The notes beneath the pieces were generated by a model, which did not search any database, was not told the origin of the DNA, and saw only the letters and a program-made list of their open reading frames with translations. Both the position numbers and the translations under genes were made by a program. From Phycisphaerae bacterium (GTDB lineage Bacteria; Planctomycetota; Phycisphaerae; UBA1845; JAFGLZ01), in the NCBI GenBank assembly GCA_016927755.1, contig JAFGLZ010000154.1, positions 1 through 54,993 of the forward strand: 54,993 bases of DNA. The letters run 5' to 3'. Positions 8,276 through 17,162 of this stretch are shown here, in pieces (position 1 is the first letter of the stretch; the number at the start of each line of letters is the position of its first letter).

Positions 8276-10741
8276 ATGACCAACCCATCGTTAATGCTCA
8301 GTCTTGCCTGTCTCGCGGTCGGCCTTGGTGGATCGGCACGCGGCCAAGCGGTCACGCCCGTTGGCGCGCAAGACGAAGCAGCGTGGCTGCGCTGCCTGAT
8401 CCCCTTGCCTAAGGAAATCGTGATCAAGGAGAAGACCATCCTGCCGGCAGGCAACGTGACCGTTCGTTTGCGCAGCGGCGCTGGCGATGTGGAGAAGGTG
8501 GCTGCGGCGGACATCTCGGCCCTACTGACGAAGGGGGGCAAGAGGACGCAGGGCGAGTCTCGGCTCGAGATCCTCATCGGCGTCTGCGACGAAGGGGGCA
8601 GGCTCGCCGACGTCGCCCTGCCGGAAGCGGCGAGCCGACTGAAGACGCTTGCGAACCGAGACCAGGCCTACGTCATCCGCCCGGTCGGCAAGGAAATGCT
8701 CGTCCTGACGGCGCTGGATCAACCTGGCGTCTACTACGCGGCCCAGACGCTACGCCAGCTCCTAGAGGGTCACCTCTCCGAAGGAACCGTAACCATCCCG
8801 CTGGCGACGGTGACCGACTGGCCGGATCTCGCGCGACGAGGGCTGTGGGGCGGCAACGCCACGCACGAGGTCGCGTGGATGGCGTCATACAAGATGAACC
8901 ATATCGACGTGCAGGTTCGACTTGGCATGACCGACGACGGGCGAGGGACCGTCCAGCTCGTCTCCGTCGACGGGCCCAAGACGGTAGATGGGCAGGACCT
9001 GTTCACCTATGGCCGTCAGCGGGCGATGCACATGGTGCCGGTGATTACGCACCTGAGCCACCTGAGCCGAACGGGCCTATACGAGAAGCATCCGGAGGTC
9101 GCCGGCAAGGGGCCCGCCGCCACGCGTCCGGACATGTCCTCGTGGGTGGCACCGTGCGCGAACCATCCGAAATTCGTCGAGATATTGGCCGACTGGATGT
9201 GCTCGATCGCCGCGCATCCCCAGATCGACGAAATCTGCGCGTGGCTCAGCGAGGAGCAGGTTCGCTGCGGGTGCGACGCGTGCAAGACGGCCGGCCAATA
9301 CGTCATGGAGACCCGGGCCCTCCTCGAGGCCTATCGCCTGGTGAGGGCCAAGTACCCGAACCTCCGGCTGCGGATCCTCCTGACCCAGGGCAGCTACGAG
9401 ACGAACGACAAGGTACTGGCCGAGATCCCCGAGGACGTCGGCGTGGACTACTACGACGGGGCCAGGACCTACGACTCCTCCAAGGCCCCGATGATCTGCC
9501 CCCTGCTGGAGGCGTACGCCGCGCGGGGCAGGTGGCTCGGCTGCTATCCCCAACTGACCCCGTCCTGGGGCATCGTGTGTCCCTGGACCGGCCCTCAGTT
9601 CATCCGGGCTCGAATGAGGGAGTTCGTCGCCAAGAAGCTCACGTGTCTCGTCGGCTACGTCACGCCGAGCAACCGGCTCTGGGATTTCAACGTCACCGCC
9701 GCGGCCGAGTGGTCCTGGAACGCGACCGGCCGGGACGAGCGCGACTTCGCGCTCGCCTGGGCGACCCGCCGCGGGATCGCCAAGCCCGAAGCAGCGGCGG
9801 ACTGGGCGGTTACGCTCGGGGCGGTCGGCTGGGACGTCTACGGCTCCGGCATTCCCTACGTCCTGACCTGGCGATTCGGCGCTGAGCTCGTCGAAACCCG
9901 GACGAAGCCCGTGCTCGGCGAAGGGATGTTCCGGTACTTCCCGACGGAAGGACACTTCGACAAGGACCTGGCCGACTGCGACAAGGCGTTGACGATCGCT
10001 AAGAGTCTAAGCGCGCCCGAGTTCGTTGCCGAAACCGAGGTGATCCGGGCGTACGTCGTGCTACTGAAAGAGATGTACAAGATCGCCGAGGCGATATCGC
10101 CCACTGCCGAGCTCGCTCCGGACACACGAAAGGAACTCGATGGACGCATCCAGCGGCTGACCAATGCGTGTCTGACTGCGACGGAGGCCCTGCGGCGATG
10201 GGAGCGCCTGTTCGGCGAGGGAATCGGCGAGGGTCGGTTCGTCGGCACGCTCAACTGCAACGACGAGACGGCCGTGGCGATCAGCAACGTGCTCGCGTCC
10301 CTGGGCGTGAAGAACCCGGCGGCCGCGTACCTGCCGACCGAGATCGGCAAGTGGGGCGGCGAGGACTTCCGCTCGAGCGAGAAGATCACAAAACGGTGGG
10401 ACGTCACGGACTGCCTTCGAGTGCCCGGAACGTACCAGATCCGATTCAAGCGGCCCGGCAAGGCGGCGGAACTGCGGATCCACAAGGTCTCACTGGTCTC
10501 GATGCCCAGAGTCGGCGGGGAGAAGACGACGATCCTGAGCGAAGACCGGCATGAGGGGCAGGCACAGGACAGGTCCAGGAAGAGCACGTACACGGTTCGG
10601 CTGGATTCGCACGACGCCGCTGTGCGGTACTTCATTGTTGCGGAAGTCACGGGGGCTCGCTCGCGCGGAGCGGACGCGGAGCGAAGGCAGTGTGAGGGCC
10701 GGGCCTTGGTGAGGCGGCTACGTCGGCCAGGAGAATCTTAG
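8276..10741 (+). CDS. Secreted GH20/DUF4838-like glycoside hydrolase-family protein
   Basis: The 821-residue protein has a signal peptide (about residues 1-23) and a GH20-type N-terminal domain seen in alpha-glucuronidases and hexosaminidases: PLPKEIVIKEKTI, then QAYVIRPVGKEMLVLTAL and GVYYAAQTLRQLL. The barrel region contains ICAWLSEEQVRCGCDAC; Glu326-Glu327 and Cys331/333/336 fit the DUF4838-like branch rather than a canonical GH20 with an Asp-Glu pair. A carbohydrate-binding-like beta domain follows near residues 680-800. The start is supported by GAAGGA seven bases upstream. The last 30 residues are arginine-rich and unlike the preceding fold; the frame shifted by one would end EGSVRAGPW, so a small frameshift near 10680 is possible. 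The substrate is unknown. A paralogue-like GH20 protein lies at 41.8 kb. Confidence 0.78.
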   Translation: MTNPSLMLSLACLAVGLGGSARGQAVTPVGAQDEAAWLRCLIPLPKEIVIKEKTILPAGNVTVRLRSGAGDVEKVAAADISALLTKGGKRTQGESRLEILIGVCDEGGRLADVALPEAASRLKTLANRDQAYVIRPVGKEMLVLTALDQPGVYYAAQTLRQLLEGHLSEGTVTIPLATVTDWPDLARRGLWGGNATHEVAWMASYKMNHIDVQVRLGMTDDGRGTVQLVSVDGPKTVDGQDLFTYGRQRAMHMVPVITHLSHLSRTGLYEKHPEVAGKGPAATRPDMSSWVAPCANHPKFVEILADWMCSIAAHPQIDEICAWLSEEQVRCGCDACKTAGQYVMETRALLEAYRLVRAKYPNLRLRILLTQGSYETNDKVLAEIPEDVGVDYYDGARTYDSSKAPMICPLLEAYAARGRWLGCYPQLTPSWGIVCPWTGPQFIRARMREFVAKKLTCLVGYVTPSNRLWDFNVTAAAEWSWNATGRDERDFALAWATRRGIAKPEAAADWAVTLGAVGWDVYGSGIPYVLTWRFGAELVETRTKPVLGEGMFRYFPTEGHFDKDLADCDKALTIAKSLSAPEFVAETEVIRAYVVLLKEMYKIAEAISPTAELAPDTRKELDGRIQRLTNACLTATEALRRWERLFGEGIGEGRFVGTLNCNDETAVAISNVLASLGVKNPAAAYLPTEIGKWGGEDFRSSEKITKRWDVTDCLRVPGTYQIRFKRPGKAAELRIHKVSLVSMPRVGGEKTTILSEDRHEGQAQDRSRKSTYTVRLDSHDAAVRYFIVAEVTGARSRGADAERRQCEGRALVRRLRRPGES

Positions 10742-10809
10742 TACGAATCCCCGGGGGGTCTTGAGGCGAGGCCATAGGCGGAAGTCAGGCTCCGGACCGG
10801 AATGATCGA

Positions 10810-10880
10810 GAAGCGTGCTCGACTGGCGTTCGGACAGAACCTGCTCCCCGGTCTGACGAGATAGGCCAATCGCACGCTTC
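10810..10880. repeat. Inverted repeat with long spacer between convergent genes
   Basis: GAAGCGTGC (10810-10818) and GCACGCTTC (10872-10880) form a perfect nine-base inverted repeat separated by 53 bases, between the convergent GH20-like and URO-D-family genes. It could be part of a bidirectional terminator; the spacer can fold only weakly by eye. Confidence 0.3.
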
Positions 10881-10907
10881 ATCTAGTCGGACCGTGCGAC
10901 ACGCCCC

Positions 10908-12059
10908 CTAGTCGTAGAACCCGTATTCATAAGCCGCGTCGTACATCGCCACGATGTTCTCCGCCGGAACACCGGCCTGAATGTTGTGGACGTTGTTGAA
11001 GACGTAACCACCGCCTGGCTTGAAGGCCTCGATGTTCCGCTTGACGTGCTCGCGAACCATGTTCGGATCGGCGGTGGGCAAGACGTGCTGGGCGTCGATC
11101 GCGCCGCCCCAGAAGACAAGCTTGTCGCCGAACTCGGCCTTGAGCCGGGCCGGGTCCATGTCGGCGGCGCTGATCTGAACGGGATTCAGCGCGTCAATGC
11201 CGTTGTCGATCAGGTCGGGAAGGTAGCACGTGCACGCCCCGCAGGTGTGGTACCAGATCTTGGCCTGCGTCCGCGAACGGATGGTCTGCACGAGCTGCTT
11301 GTGCCGCGGCTTGACGATCTTCCGGTAGATCTCCGGCTGAAAGAGGGGCCCATTCTGTCCGGCAAGGTCGTCGCCGATCATGATGACGTCCACGACGTCG
11401 CCCACCTCGTCCAGGAAGACGCCAAACCAGTCCAGCCAGAACTTCAGCGTCCGGTCGATCATCGCCTCACAGAACTCGGGCTGGGTCAGCATGTCGATGA
11501 ACCAGTTCTCCAGCCCCCGGAGATACCAGCAGATCTCGTACGTCACCCCGCTGATCCCGCTGACGACGGCATAGGGCGTGTCGTTTCGGATGGCCAGGGC
11601 GGCGTCGCGGAGCCCCGCGAACCGGCCGGCGTCGTCGCCCTTAGGCCAGGCGTAGGCGGCGAGGTCATCAATCGTCGCGCTGGCGAGCGGGTGATGCGAG
11701 ATGTCCATGTAGAGCGGCTCGTCGTCCGGCATCGACCAGGTGACGCCGAACTCGTCGGTCAGGTCGTGCCACACCCGCCCGTCCCGCTCGTTCGTGACGA
11801 TGCCGCCCTTGAAGTCCGCTGCGGCGCCCGCGGCGATGTAGCGGGTATCGACGCGCAATCGCTCCAGAACGGCCTCGCAGGGCCTGGCGAGCTGCTGGAC
11901 GGGGTCCATCATCGCCGCGTCGTCGTCGATGCCGAGATGCTCGAGCAGCCCCTCATAGGCGAACTTGTGGATGCCCGTCTGGTTCCCGCCCAGGTCGATG
12001 GGGATCCGATCCGGTTCCTCGTGGTTGAGGGCCTTGAGTAGTCGCTCACGCGAGGTCAT
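10908..12059 (-). CDS. Uroporphyrinogen decarboxylase (URO-D) family protein, methyltransferase-like branch
   Basis: A 383-residue cytoplasmic TIM-barrel protein. The N-terminus MTSRERLLKALNHEEPDRIP is the standard opening of the URO-D/MtaA/CmuA superfamily. The C-terminal half has the zinc-type site YHTCGACTCYLPDLID (His and Cys ligands) and a GGGYVFNNVHNIQ segment, as in corrinoid-methyltransferase-like members; heme-type URO-D proteins lack the CG motif. The function is therefore more likely transfer of a methyl group or an unknown reaction than heme synthesis. Similar genes are abundant in Planctomycetes and often lie beside sugar-degradation genes, as here. The frame continues upstream, but the residues before this ATG are not family-like. 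It is the last of four minus-strand genes after rhaM. Confidence 0.85.
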   Translation of the reverse strand: MTSRERLLKALNHEEPDRIPIDLGGNQTGIHKFAYEGLLEHLGIDDDAAMMDPVQQLARPCEAVLERLRVDTRYIAAGAAADFKGGIVTNERDGRVWHDLTDEFGVTWSMPDDEPLYMDISHHPLASATIDDLAAYAWPKGDDAGRFAGLRDAALAIRNDTPYAVVSGISGVTYEICWYLRGLENWFIDMLTQPEFCEAMIDRTLKFWLDWFGVFLDEVGDVVDVIMIGDDLAGQNGPLFQPEIYRKIVKPRHKQLVQTIRSRTQAKIWYHTCGACTCYLPDLIDNGIDALNPVQISAADMDPARLKAEFGDKLVFWGGAIDAQHVLPTADPNMVREHVKRNIEAFKPGGGYVFNNVHNIQAGVPAENIVAMYDAAYEYGFYD

Positions 12060-12115
12060 CGTTTCTTTGGGCACGGTTTGCACCTCTGGTAGCAAGGAAA
12101 AGGACGCCCTCTTCC

Positions 12116-12340
12116 TCAGGCATACTCGTAGACAGGGATGGTCCTGATGGGTTGGTCGAGGCCGGACAACATTCGCTCGAGATGGCGAATCGTTTCGGGC
12201 TCCAGTAGCACGTCGCCGCAGACCGCGCACACTTCGGCCGGAACACGATCGATCACGATGAGTTGGCCCTCGTGCGTTACCGTATGGACGATCCGACGTT
12301 GCTCGTATTCGCCGGGACAGCCCGAAATCGTGCACTTCAT
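12116..12340 (-). CDS. YgiT-type zinc-finger protein (possible antitoxin)
   Basis: A 74-residue protein with four cysteines, Cys3-x4-Cys8 and Cys38-x2-Cys41, and the family text AEVCAVCGDVLLEPETIRHLE. This is the N-terminal zinc-binding half of MqsA/YgiT antitoxins; the C-terminal helix-turn-helix DNA-binding domain of full MqsA is missing. The start codon shares one base with the stop of the upstream DUF4258 gene (TGATG), so the two are translationally coupled. Such DUF4258/YgiT pairs are widespread and are treated as toxin-antitoxin-like modules, but toxicity has seldom been shown. Confidence 0.85.
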   Translation of the reverse strand: MKCTISGCPGEYEQRRIVHTVTHEGQLIVIDRVPAEVCAVCGDVLLEPETIRHLERMLSGLDQPIRTIPVYEYA

Positions 12341-12654
12341 CAGTTCCGTCTCCGTTGTGTTGGGCTCGGCCACTTTGGCGGCTTCGGCTCGTATGCCGTG
12401 ATTATAACGACCATCGGCAAGGAAGTGGTGCAGACAACGTGCAAGTGCCGTCCTCGACTGGTCACTCCATGAAGAAGGCAACATGACCCTCGGCGATGCT
12501 CCGGGTAGTCCTCCAACACCTGCGCTGAGGCGATGGCTTCAATGACGGCATCGAGAGAGATGGCTTCCGCCACCATCTCCTGATGGGCGTGCTGGGTCAG
12601 ACGGATTCTGCCGGCGCCGACCTTCGCGATGATGTCTTCTAGATCCGCTTGCAT
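12340..12654 (-). CDS. DUF4258 domain protein (possible toxin)
   Basis: A 104-residue protein whose residues 17-90 form a DUF4258 domain: IRLTQHAHQEMVAEAIS at the N-terminus, then EDYPEHRRGSCCLLHG, RHLHVVCTT and MVVIITAYEP, the usual strand pattern. The fold is RelE/MqsR/BrnT-like and members are paired with YgiT-type zinc-finger proteins, as here. The ATG at this position gives a protein of normal length; the frame upstream is out-of-frame read-through of the rhamnose mutarotase gene. Together with the following gene it forms a two-gene cassette inserted between rhaM and the URO-D-family gene. Confidence 0.82.
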   Translation of the reverse strand: MQADLEDIIAKVGAGRIRLTQHAHQEMVAEAISLDAVIEAIASAQVLEDYPEHRRGSCCLLHGVTSRGRHLHVVCTTSLPMVVIITAYEPKPPKWPSPTQRRRN

Positions 12655-12718
12655 GCTTTCTGGACCCGTCAACTCCGCAACAGGCGTCGCAGGCGCGACC
12701 GGTTCTGAGCCAGTCAGC

Positions 12719-13042
12719 TCAATCGCAGTGGAACACCTCCTCCATGTCGGCCCACCACTCGCCCTCGGCTCGCGTGGCCAGCGGCTCCTGGCACGGCTTG
12801 CAGACGTCCCACCATTTCTGGGTCGTGGGGTCGGCGGCCATCTTGGCCATGTCCCCCTCGAAGTCGTCTCCGTGGTACTCGAAATAGCTGAAGAGCCAGT
12901 CATCCTTGAGGTAGATGGAGTAGTTGCGAATACTGCACCGTCGAATCATGGCCAGGACGTCCGGCCAGACTGCGGCGTGCAGCCGCTTGTACTCCTGGAG
13001 CTTCTCGGGTTTGACCTTGATGACCGTGCCGTAGCGTTTCAT
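12719..13042 (-). CDS. rhaM: L-rhamnose mutarotase
   Basis: Interconverts alpha and beta anomers of L-rhamnose in the cytoplasm, feeding rhamnose isomerase. The 107-residue length and the text EYKRLHAAVWPDVLAMI, with His22 at the catalytic position, NYSIYLKDDWLFSYFEY and the final QEPLATRAEGEWWADMEEVFH all match the family. No RhaA, RhaB or RhaD gene is present in the window, so the rest of the rhamnose pathway must be elsewhere. It starts a run of four minus-strand genes and is divergent from the heparinase-like lyase gene, suggesting that rhamnose released from a polysaccharide is used. Confidence 0.95.
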   Translation of the reverse strand: MKRYGTVIKVKPEKLQEYKRLHAAVWPDVLAMIRRCSIRNYSIYLKDDWLFSYFEYHGDDFEGDMAKMAADPTTQKWWDVCKPCQEPLATRAEGEWWADMEEVFHCD

Positions 13043-13326
13043 GGATCAGGCTCCATACTCCGCCGCGATCTCGCCGACTGCGTCCGTGGGCGGCGTCGAA
13101 GGTTATCGTTCGGGCGATTATACTGTCGCCGGTTCGAGGCGGCGACGGGTTTCGACATGGCGCGCCGTACAGGAGCCGATGCCACGGCATTGACGGCGTG
13201 GTCGTCCCGCCGTGCCGGGCTGTCCTCAGCCCGGATATGCCCACCGGAGGACGCCCGGGGCCTGCTCGCTCTCCCAAGCGGGTGATCCGCTCCCTCGTCC
13301 GGAACCTATGCCCAGGAGCCCCTATC

Positions 13327-15264
13327 ATGATGTATGAGTGTCGACAGGTGCGGCGCATCGTCCTGCTTACGTCAGCGTTCTTGGCTTGTCTTGTGAACCC
13401 CAGAGGCGAGGCATCGGAGGCCAAGACCATGAGTTGGCCAGACGCGGTTGAGGCAGTCAAGGCGGATGCCTCGTGTGAGCCGGTCGTTCGCGCGCTGATC
13501 GAGAGCGCGCGCAAGGCGGCCGCCATGGGCCTGGTCCGCCGAGTCAGTCGGCTCGAGGACGTCGGTAAGCATCGGACCTGGCTCGATGGTCGGAGCAAGG
13601 CCCTGGAGGACGAGATCCGCGAGACGTTTGCCCTGGCGATGAGCGACTTCGCCGCGTGCAACACGCTGGCGGGTGAGTTGCCGATGATCGCCGCGGGGGC
13701 GAGGTTCTCCGGCGACGCCGCGTTGCGGAACCACGTGATCGACCAACTGCGCGAGGCGAGCACCTGGAGCCCGCTCCAACGCCCGGGCTGGACACTCTAT
13801 GCGCCGGGGCACCGATTGCCCAAGGACGGCAAGGACGGCAACTGGCTCGCGACGGGATGCGGCGTCCGGGCGATCGTCACGACCCTGGACATCATGGGCC
13901 ACGAGGTCCCCAAGGACGTACGTGACGCGCTCGACGGACTGCTGGCCAAGGAGATCGCTGGCGTCGTCGACGATTGGAAGACGAAACGCCCGTGGTTCGT
14001 TCGAGGCAACAACGCGATCACCAACCAATGGGTCCTGCCGACCGAGGGGCTGGTGACCGCCTGCGTCCACTTGGGGCCGGACAAGCATCGCCAGGCGTAC
14101 GAGCTGGGCGTCAAGAACCTGCTTCAGGCGCTGTCCTCCCACGGCAAGGACGGAGAGTTCGAGGAGGGCATCGGATACGCGAACTTCACCGTGACGTCAC
14201 TCGTCCACGCGGCCAGGGCGATGGCGGCGGTCGGCGACCGTCGGGCGATCGATCACCCGTTCCTGGCAAACTTCCCCACCTGGGCCGTGATGCACATCCA
14301 GCCCGGGCGCATGACGGTGAATTGCTTCGACGCGGGCGGGGCGGCGATCCCTCGGGACCACGGCGGGTGGCGCTCGATGCTGTCACTGCTCGTCTTCACG
14401 CTGGGCAGCGAAACGGCGAACTGGGCGTTGCATGAGCAGTTCAACGGGCCCTCGGATGACTTGATCGGACTGATGGCTAGGGCGACCGGCAAGCAAGTCG
14501 GCCGCAAGGCGCCAGATCTCTTCGCCGCATACGAGCGAGCAACGATGGTCGTCTGGCGCGACGGCTGGGGCGACGACGCCAGCGGGGTGTGGGTCCGAGG
14601 GGGGCACAAGCTGGATCAGCACGACCATGAGGATCGTGGTCACGTGAATTACATCCATCGGGGGCGGGCGATCCTGATCGAGGCGGGAACGCCCTCGTAC
14701 CACAATCCGCGGATGGGCGTCGAGTACGCCTCCGGCGCGGGGCACAACGTGCTTCAGCTTGGGACCTTCTTTCCGCCCGAGCCCTATCCGGTCCAGAAAG
14801 CGGCCCTCTACGACGGATGGCAGCAGCGTCACGGCCTCGCGCCGATCACGGTCGAGCGGCTGGACGGTAACGGCGGGGTCGTGCGCATGGAAGTGCAGAA
14901 GTGCTATCCCGATCTGAGCCACTGGGACCGCGCGGTCGAGTGGTCGTCCGGGACGGTCACGGTCCGCGACGACGTCGCGCTGAAGCCGGGCAAGGCATCG
15001 GTGATCCTATTCCGCTGGCACCTGGGCACGGACAACGAGGTCGCTCTCTCGAGGGTGGACGCCTCGACGATGACGGCCAAGTGGGACGACGTGGAGATTC
15101 GGTTCGAAGGCGGCGGGCCGATCGAGGCGGCACAACGCAAGATGCCGGACGCCACGCTGGCCGGGAAAGAAGACCACATGCACGCCTGTCTGGAGGTCCG
15201 TTCCGCCCAGCCGGTGTCGCATCTGATGTTGACGACGCGCGTCCACGTGGGCCAGGGGTCATAG
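13327..15264 (+). CDS. Secreted heparinase II/III-like polysaccharide lyase
   Basis: A 645-residue protein with a signal peptide (about residues 1-27), an alpha-helical barrel domain and a C-terminal beta-sandwich of the heparinase II/III (PL12/PL15/PL21-like) type. The helical part includes HVIDQLREAST and the conserved GNNAITNQWVLPTEG; the C-terminal part contains WVRGGHKLDQHDHEDRGHVN, a His/Asp-rich stretch typical of the metal/substrate site, followed by AGTPSYHNPRMGVEYASGAGHN. CAGGAG eight bases before ATG supports the start; the next codon is also ATG. It likely cleaves a uronic-acid-containing polysaccharide such as alginate or a glycosaminoglycan-like polymer in the periplasm; the substrate is unresolved. 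It is divergent from rhaM. Confidence 0.82.
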   Translation: MMYECRQVRRIVLLTSAFLACLVNPRGEASEAKTMSWPDAVEAVKADASCEPVVRALIESARKAAAMGLVRRVSRLEDVGKHRTWLDGRSKALEDEIRETFALAMSDFAACNTLAGELPMIAAGARFSGDAALRNHVIDQLREASTWSPLQRPGWTLYAPGHRLPKDGKDGNWLATGCGVRAIVTTLDIMGHEVPKDVRDALDGLLAKEIAGVVDDWKTKRPWFVRGNNAITNQWVLPTEGLVTACVHLGPDKHRQAYELGVKNLLQALSSHGKDGEFEEGIGYANFTVTSLVHAARAMAAVGDRRAIDHPFLANFPTWAVMHIQPGRMTVNCFDAGGAAIPRDHGGWRSMLSLLVFTLGSETANWALHEQFNGPSDDLIGLMARATGKQVGRKAPDLFAAYERATMVVWRDGWGDDASGVWVRGGHKLDQHDHEDRGHVNYIHRGRAILIEAGTPSYHNPRMGVEYASGAGHNVLQLGTFFPPEPYPVQKAALYDGWQQRHGLAPITVERLDGNGGVVRMEVQKCYPDLSHWDRAVEWSSGTVTVRDDVALKPGKASVILFRWHLGTDNEVALSRVDASTMTAKWDDVEIRFEGGGPIEAAQRKMPDATLAGKEDHMHACLEVRSAQPVSHLMLTTRVHVGQGS

Positions 15265-15381
15265 ATGGCGACGCGATTGGACGCCGCCCATTGGGAAGGC
15301 TCGTCGCGGCGGCCTCCTGGCACCGGGGATCCCGGACGAGACGTCCGTGCCTAGCGGGCTGTTGCCGCGTTTCGTCCGGCG

Positions 15382-15411
15382 TTGGCATGCCGAACGGTCG
15401 GACGTTAAGAT
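15382..15411 (+). promoter_or_regulatory. Putative promoter of the ior-paaK operon
   Basis: TTGGCA (15382-15387), an 18-base spacer and TAAGAT (15406-15411) lie about 120 bases before iorA, in a 266-base intergenic region with no other gene. Consensus match only. Confidence 0.4.
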
Positions 15412-15530
15412 ACGTCTTTCCATTGTCGCGGCGGGTTCATCATGTCGCGTCGTCCACAGGCGAGCCGCGAACGGGTAAGCAGCCTTGCCGGCGACGGTTG
15501 ACGGCAGTCCGGCGGGGTTTGGAGTCTCTC

Positions 15531-17126
15531 ATGGTCGACACAAAGCGGATGCTGTTGAGCGGAAACGAGGCGGTGGCCCTGGCGGCCAGGGACGTGGGGA
15601 TCGCATTGGGCACCGGGTATCCGGGCACCCCCTCGACGGAGATCCTCGAGGAGTTCGCCAAGCTTGGCGGTCAGGCCCAGTGGGCGCCCAACGAAAAGGT
15701 GGCTTATGAGGTCGCGCTGGGCGCGGCCTTCGCGACGGCCCGGGCGATGGTGACGATGAAGCACGTCGGGCTGAATGTCGCGGCGGACCCGCTCTTCACC
15801 TCGACCTATACGGGAGTGGGCGGCGCCTTCGTCGTGGTCTCTGCCGACGACCCGGGCATGGCCTCCAGCCAGAACGAGCAGGACAACCGCCACTATGCTA
15901 GGGCGGCGGGCATCCCGACGCTGGAGCCCTCCGACAGCCAGGAGGCCTACGACATGACCTTCCTGGCAGTGGAGCTCTCCGAGCGCTGGCGGATCCCGGT
16001 CATGCTGAGGGTAACGACGCGGATCTGCCATTCGCGGACGATCGTCACGCCGCGTTCTCGGGCCGAGCCGCCACCGGTTGCGTTCCAGCACGATCGCCCC
16101 GGGAGGGTGATGATCCCGAGCAATGCCCGCCCGGCGCACCGCCGCCTGAGGGCCAAGCTCGCCGAGATCAAGGAATGGAACGAGAACGAAGGTCCGAACC
16201 GGCGCGTCGACGGCGAGAAGTCACTCGGCATCATCACGTCCGGCGTGTCCTTCGTTCACGCTCGAGAGGCGGCGCCGGAGGCGAGCGTCCTCAAGATCGG
16301 GATGTGCTATCCGTTGCCGATGGAGACGCTTCGCCGCTTCGCCCAGAGCGTCGATCGCTGCGTGGTCATCGAAGAGGGCGATCCGTATCTGGTCGAGTCT
16401 CTCCGGGCCGAGGGGATCAAGGTCGAGGGCAAGGCGGAGTGCTTCCGCTTCAACGAGCTGAACGTCAACCGGATTCGGCGGATCCTGGCCGGCGAGACGA
16501 CGGAAGAGATCAAGCCGTTCCGCGGCAAGCCGCCGCAGCTCTGCCAGGGCTGTCCGCACCGCACGGTGTTCGAGGTCCTCGGCAAGCTCGACTGCATCGT
16601 GACGGGGGATATCGGGTGCTACACGCTGGCCGTGCTTCCGCCGTTTGAGGCGATGGATAGCTGCGTGTGCATGGGGGCCAGCGTTGGAACGGGCCTGGGC
16701 CTTCGTCACGTGCTGCCCGAGGACGAGGCGCGGCGCGTGGTCAGCGTGATCGGCGACAGCACGTTGGTTCACAGCGGCATCACCGGCATGGTGGAGATGA
16801 TGTACAACCCGCCCGCCACGGGGCACGTGCTGATCATCCTGGACAACGGCACGACCGCCATGACGGGGCTTCAGGAGCATCCCGGAACGGGGCGGCGACT
16901 GAACTACGAGCCCACGGGCAAGCTTGCGTACGAGGACCTGGCACGGATTCTGGGTTTCAAGCACGTCGACATATGCGATCCGACGAAGGACATCGAGGGC
17001 TTCGAGCGACTCGTGCGGGAGCGGCTGGCGGATGACGAGCTGACGCTGATCGTGGTCCGCAGGCCGTGCCTGTTGGGCGCGAGAAAGGCCAAGAAGATGC
17101 AGCTCGCGTCGGAAGGGTCGGAGTGA
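15531..17126 (+). CDS. iorA: Indolepyruvate:ferredoxin oxidoreductase alpha subunit, lacking the ferredoxin domain
   Basis: Catalytic subunit that converts aryl-2-oxoacids (from Trp, Tyr, Phe) with CoA to arylacetyl-CoA plus CO2, passing electrons to ferredoxin; the reaction can run backwards. Visible are the pyrimidine-domain opening MLLSGNEAVALAARDVG and GTGYPGTPSTEI, the linker cysteines of LCQGCPHRTVFEVL (about residue 337), and the thiamine-diphosphate domain GDIGCYTLAVLPPFE (about 358) and GDSTLVHSGITGM (about 407). The protein stops at 531 residues, right after VVRRPCLLGARKAKK, whereas classical IorA proteins (about 600-650) continue with a two-cluster ferredoxin domain. GGAG six bases before ATG supports the start. 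It is the first gene of a five-gene operon and is oxygen-sensitive by family. Confidence 0.93.
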   Translation: MVDTKRMLLSGNEAVALAARDVGIALGTGYPGTPSTEILEEFAKLGGQAQWAPNEKVAYEVALGAAFATARAMVTMKHVGLNVAADPLFTSTYTGVGGAFVVVSADDPGMASSQNEQDNRHYARAAGIPTLEPSDSQEAYDMTFLAVELSERWRIPVMLRVTTRICHSRTIVTPRSRAEPPPVAFQHDRPGRVMIPSNARPAHRRLRAKLAEIKEWNENEGPNRRVDGEKSLGIITSGVSFVHAREAAPEASVLKIGMCYPLPMETLRRFAQSVDRCVVIEEGDPYLVESLRAEGIKVEGKAECFRFNELNVNRIRRILAGETTEEIKPFRGKPPQLCQGCPHRTVFEVLGKLDCIVTGDIGCYTLAVLPPFEAMDSCVCMGASVGTGLGLRHVLPEDEARRVVSVIGDSTLVHSGITGMVEMMYNPPATGHVLIILDNGTTAMTGLQEHPGTGRRLNYEPTGKLAYEDLARILGFKHVDICDPTKDIEGFERLVRERLADDELTLIVVRRPCLLGARKAKKMQLASEGSE

Positions 17127-17162
17127 GGCGGCGCCTCGCTACAACAAGGGGACGACATCGAG

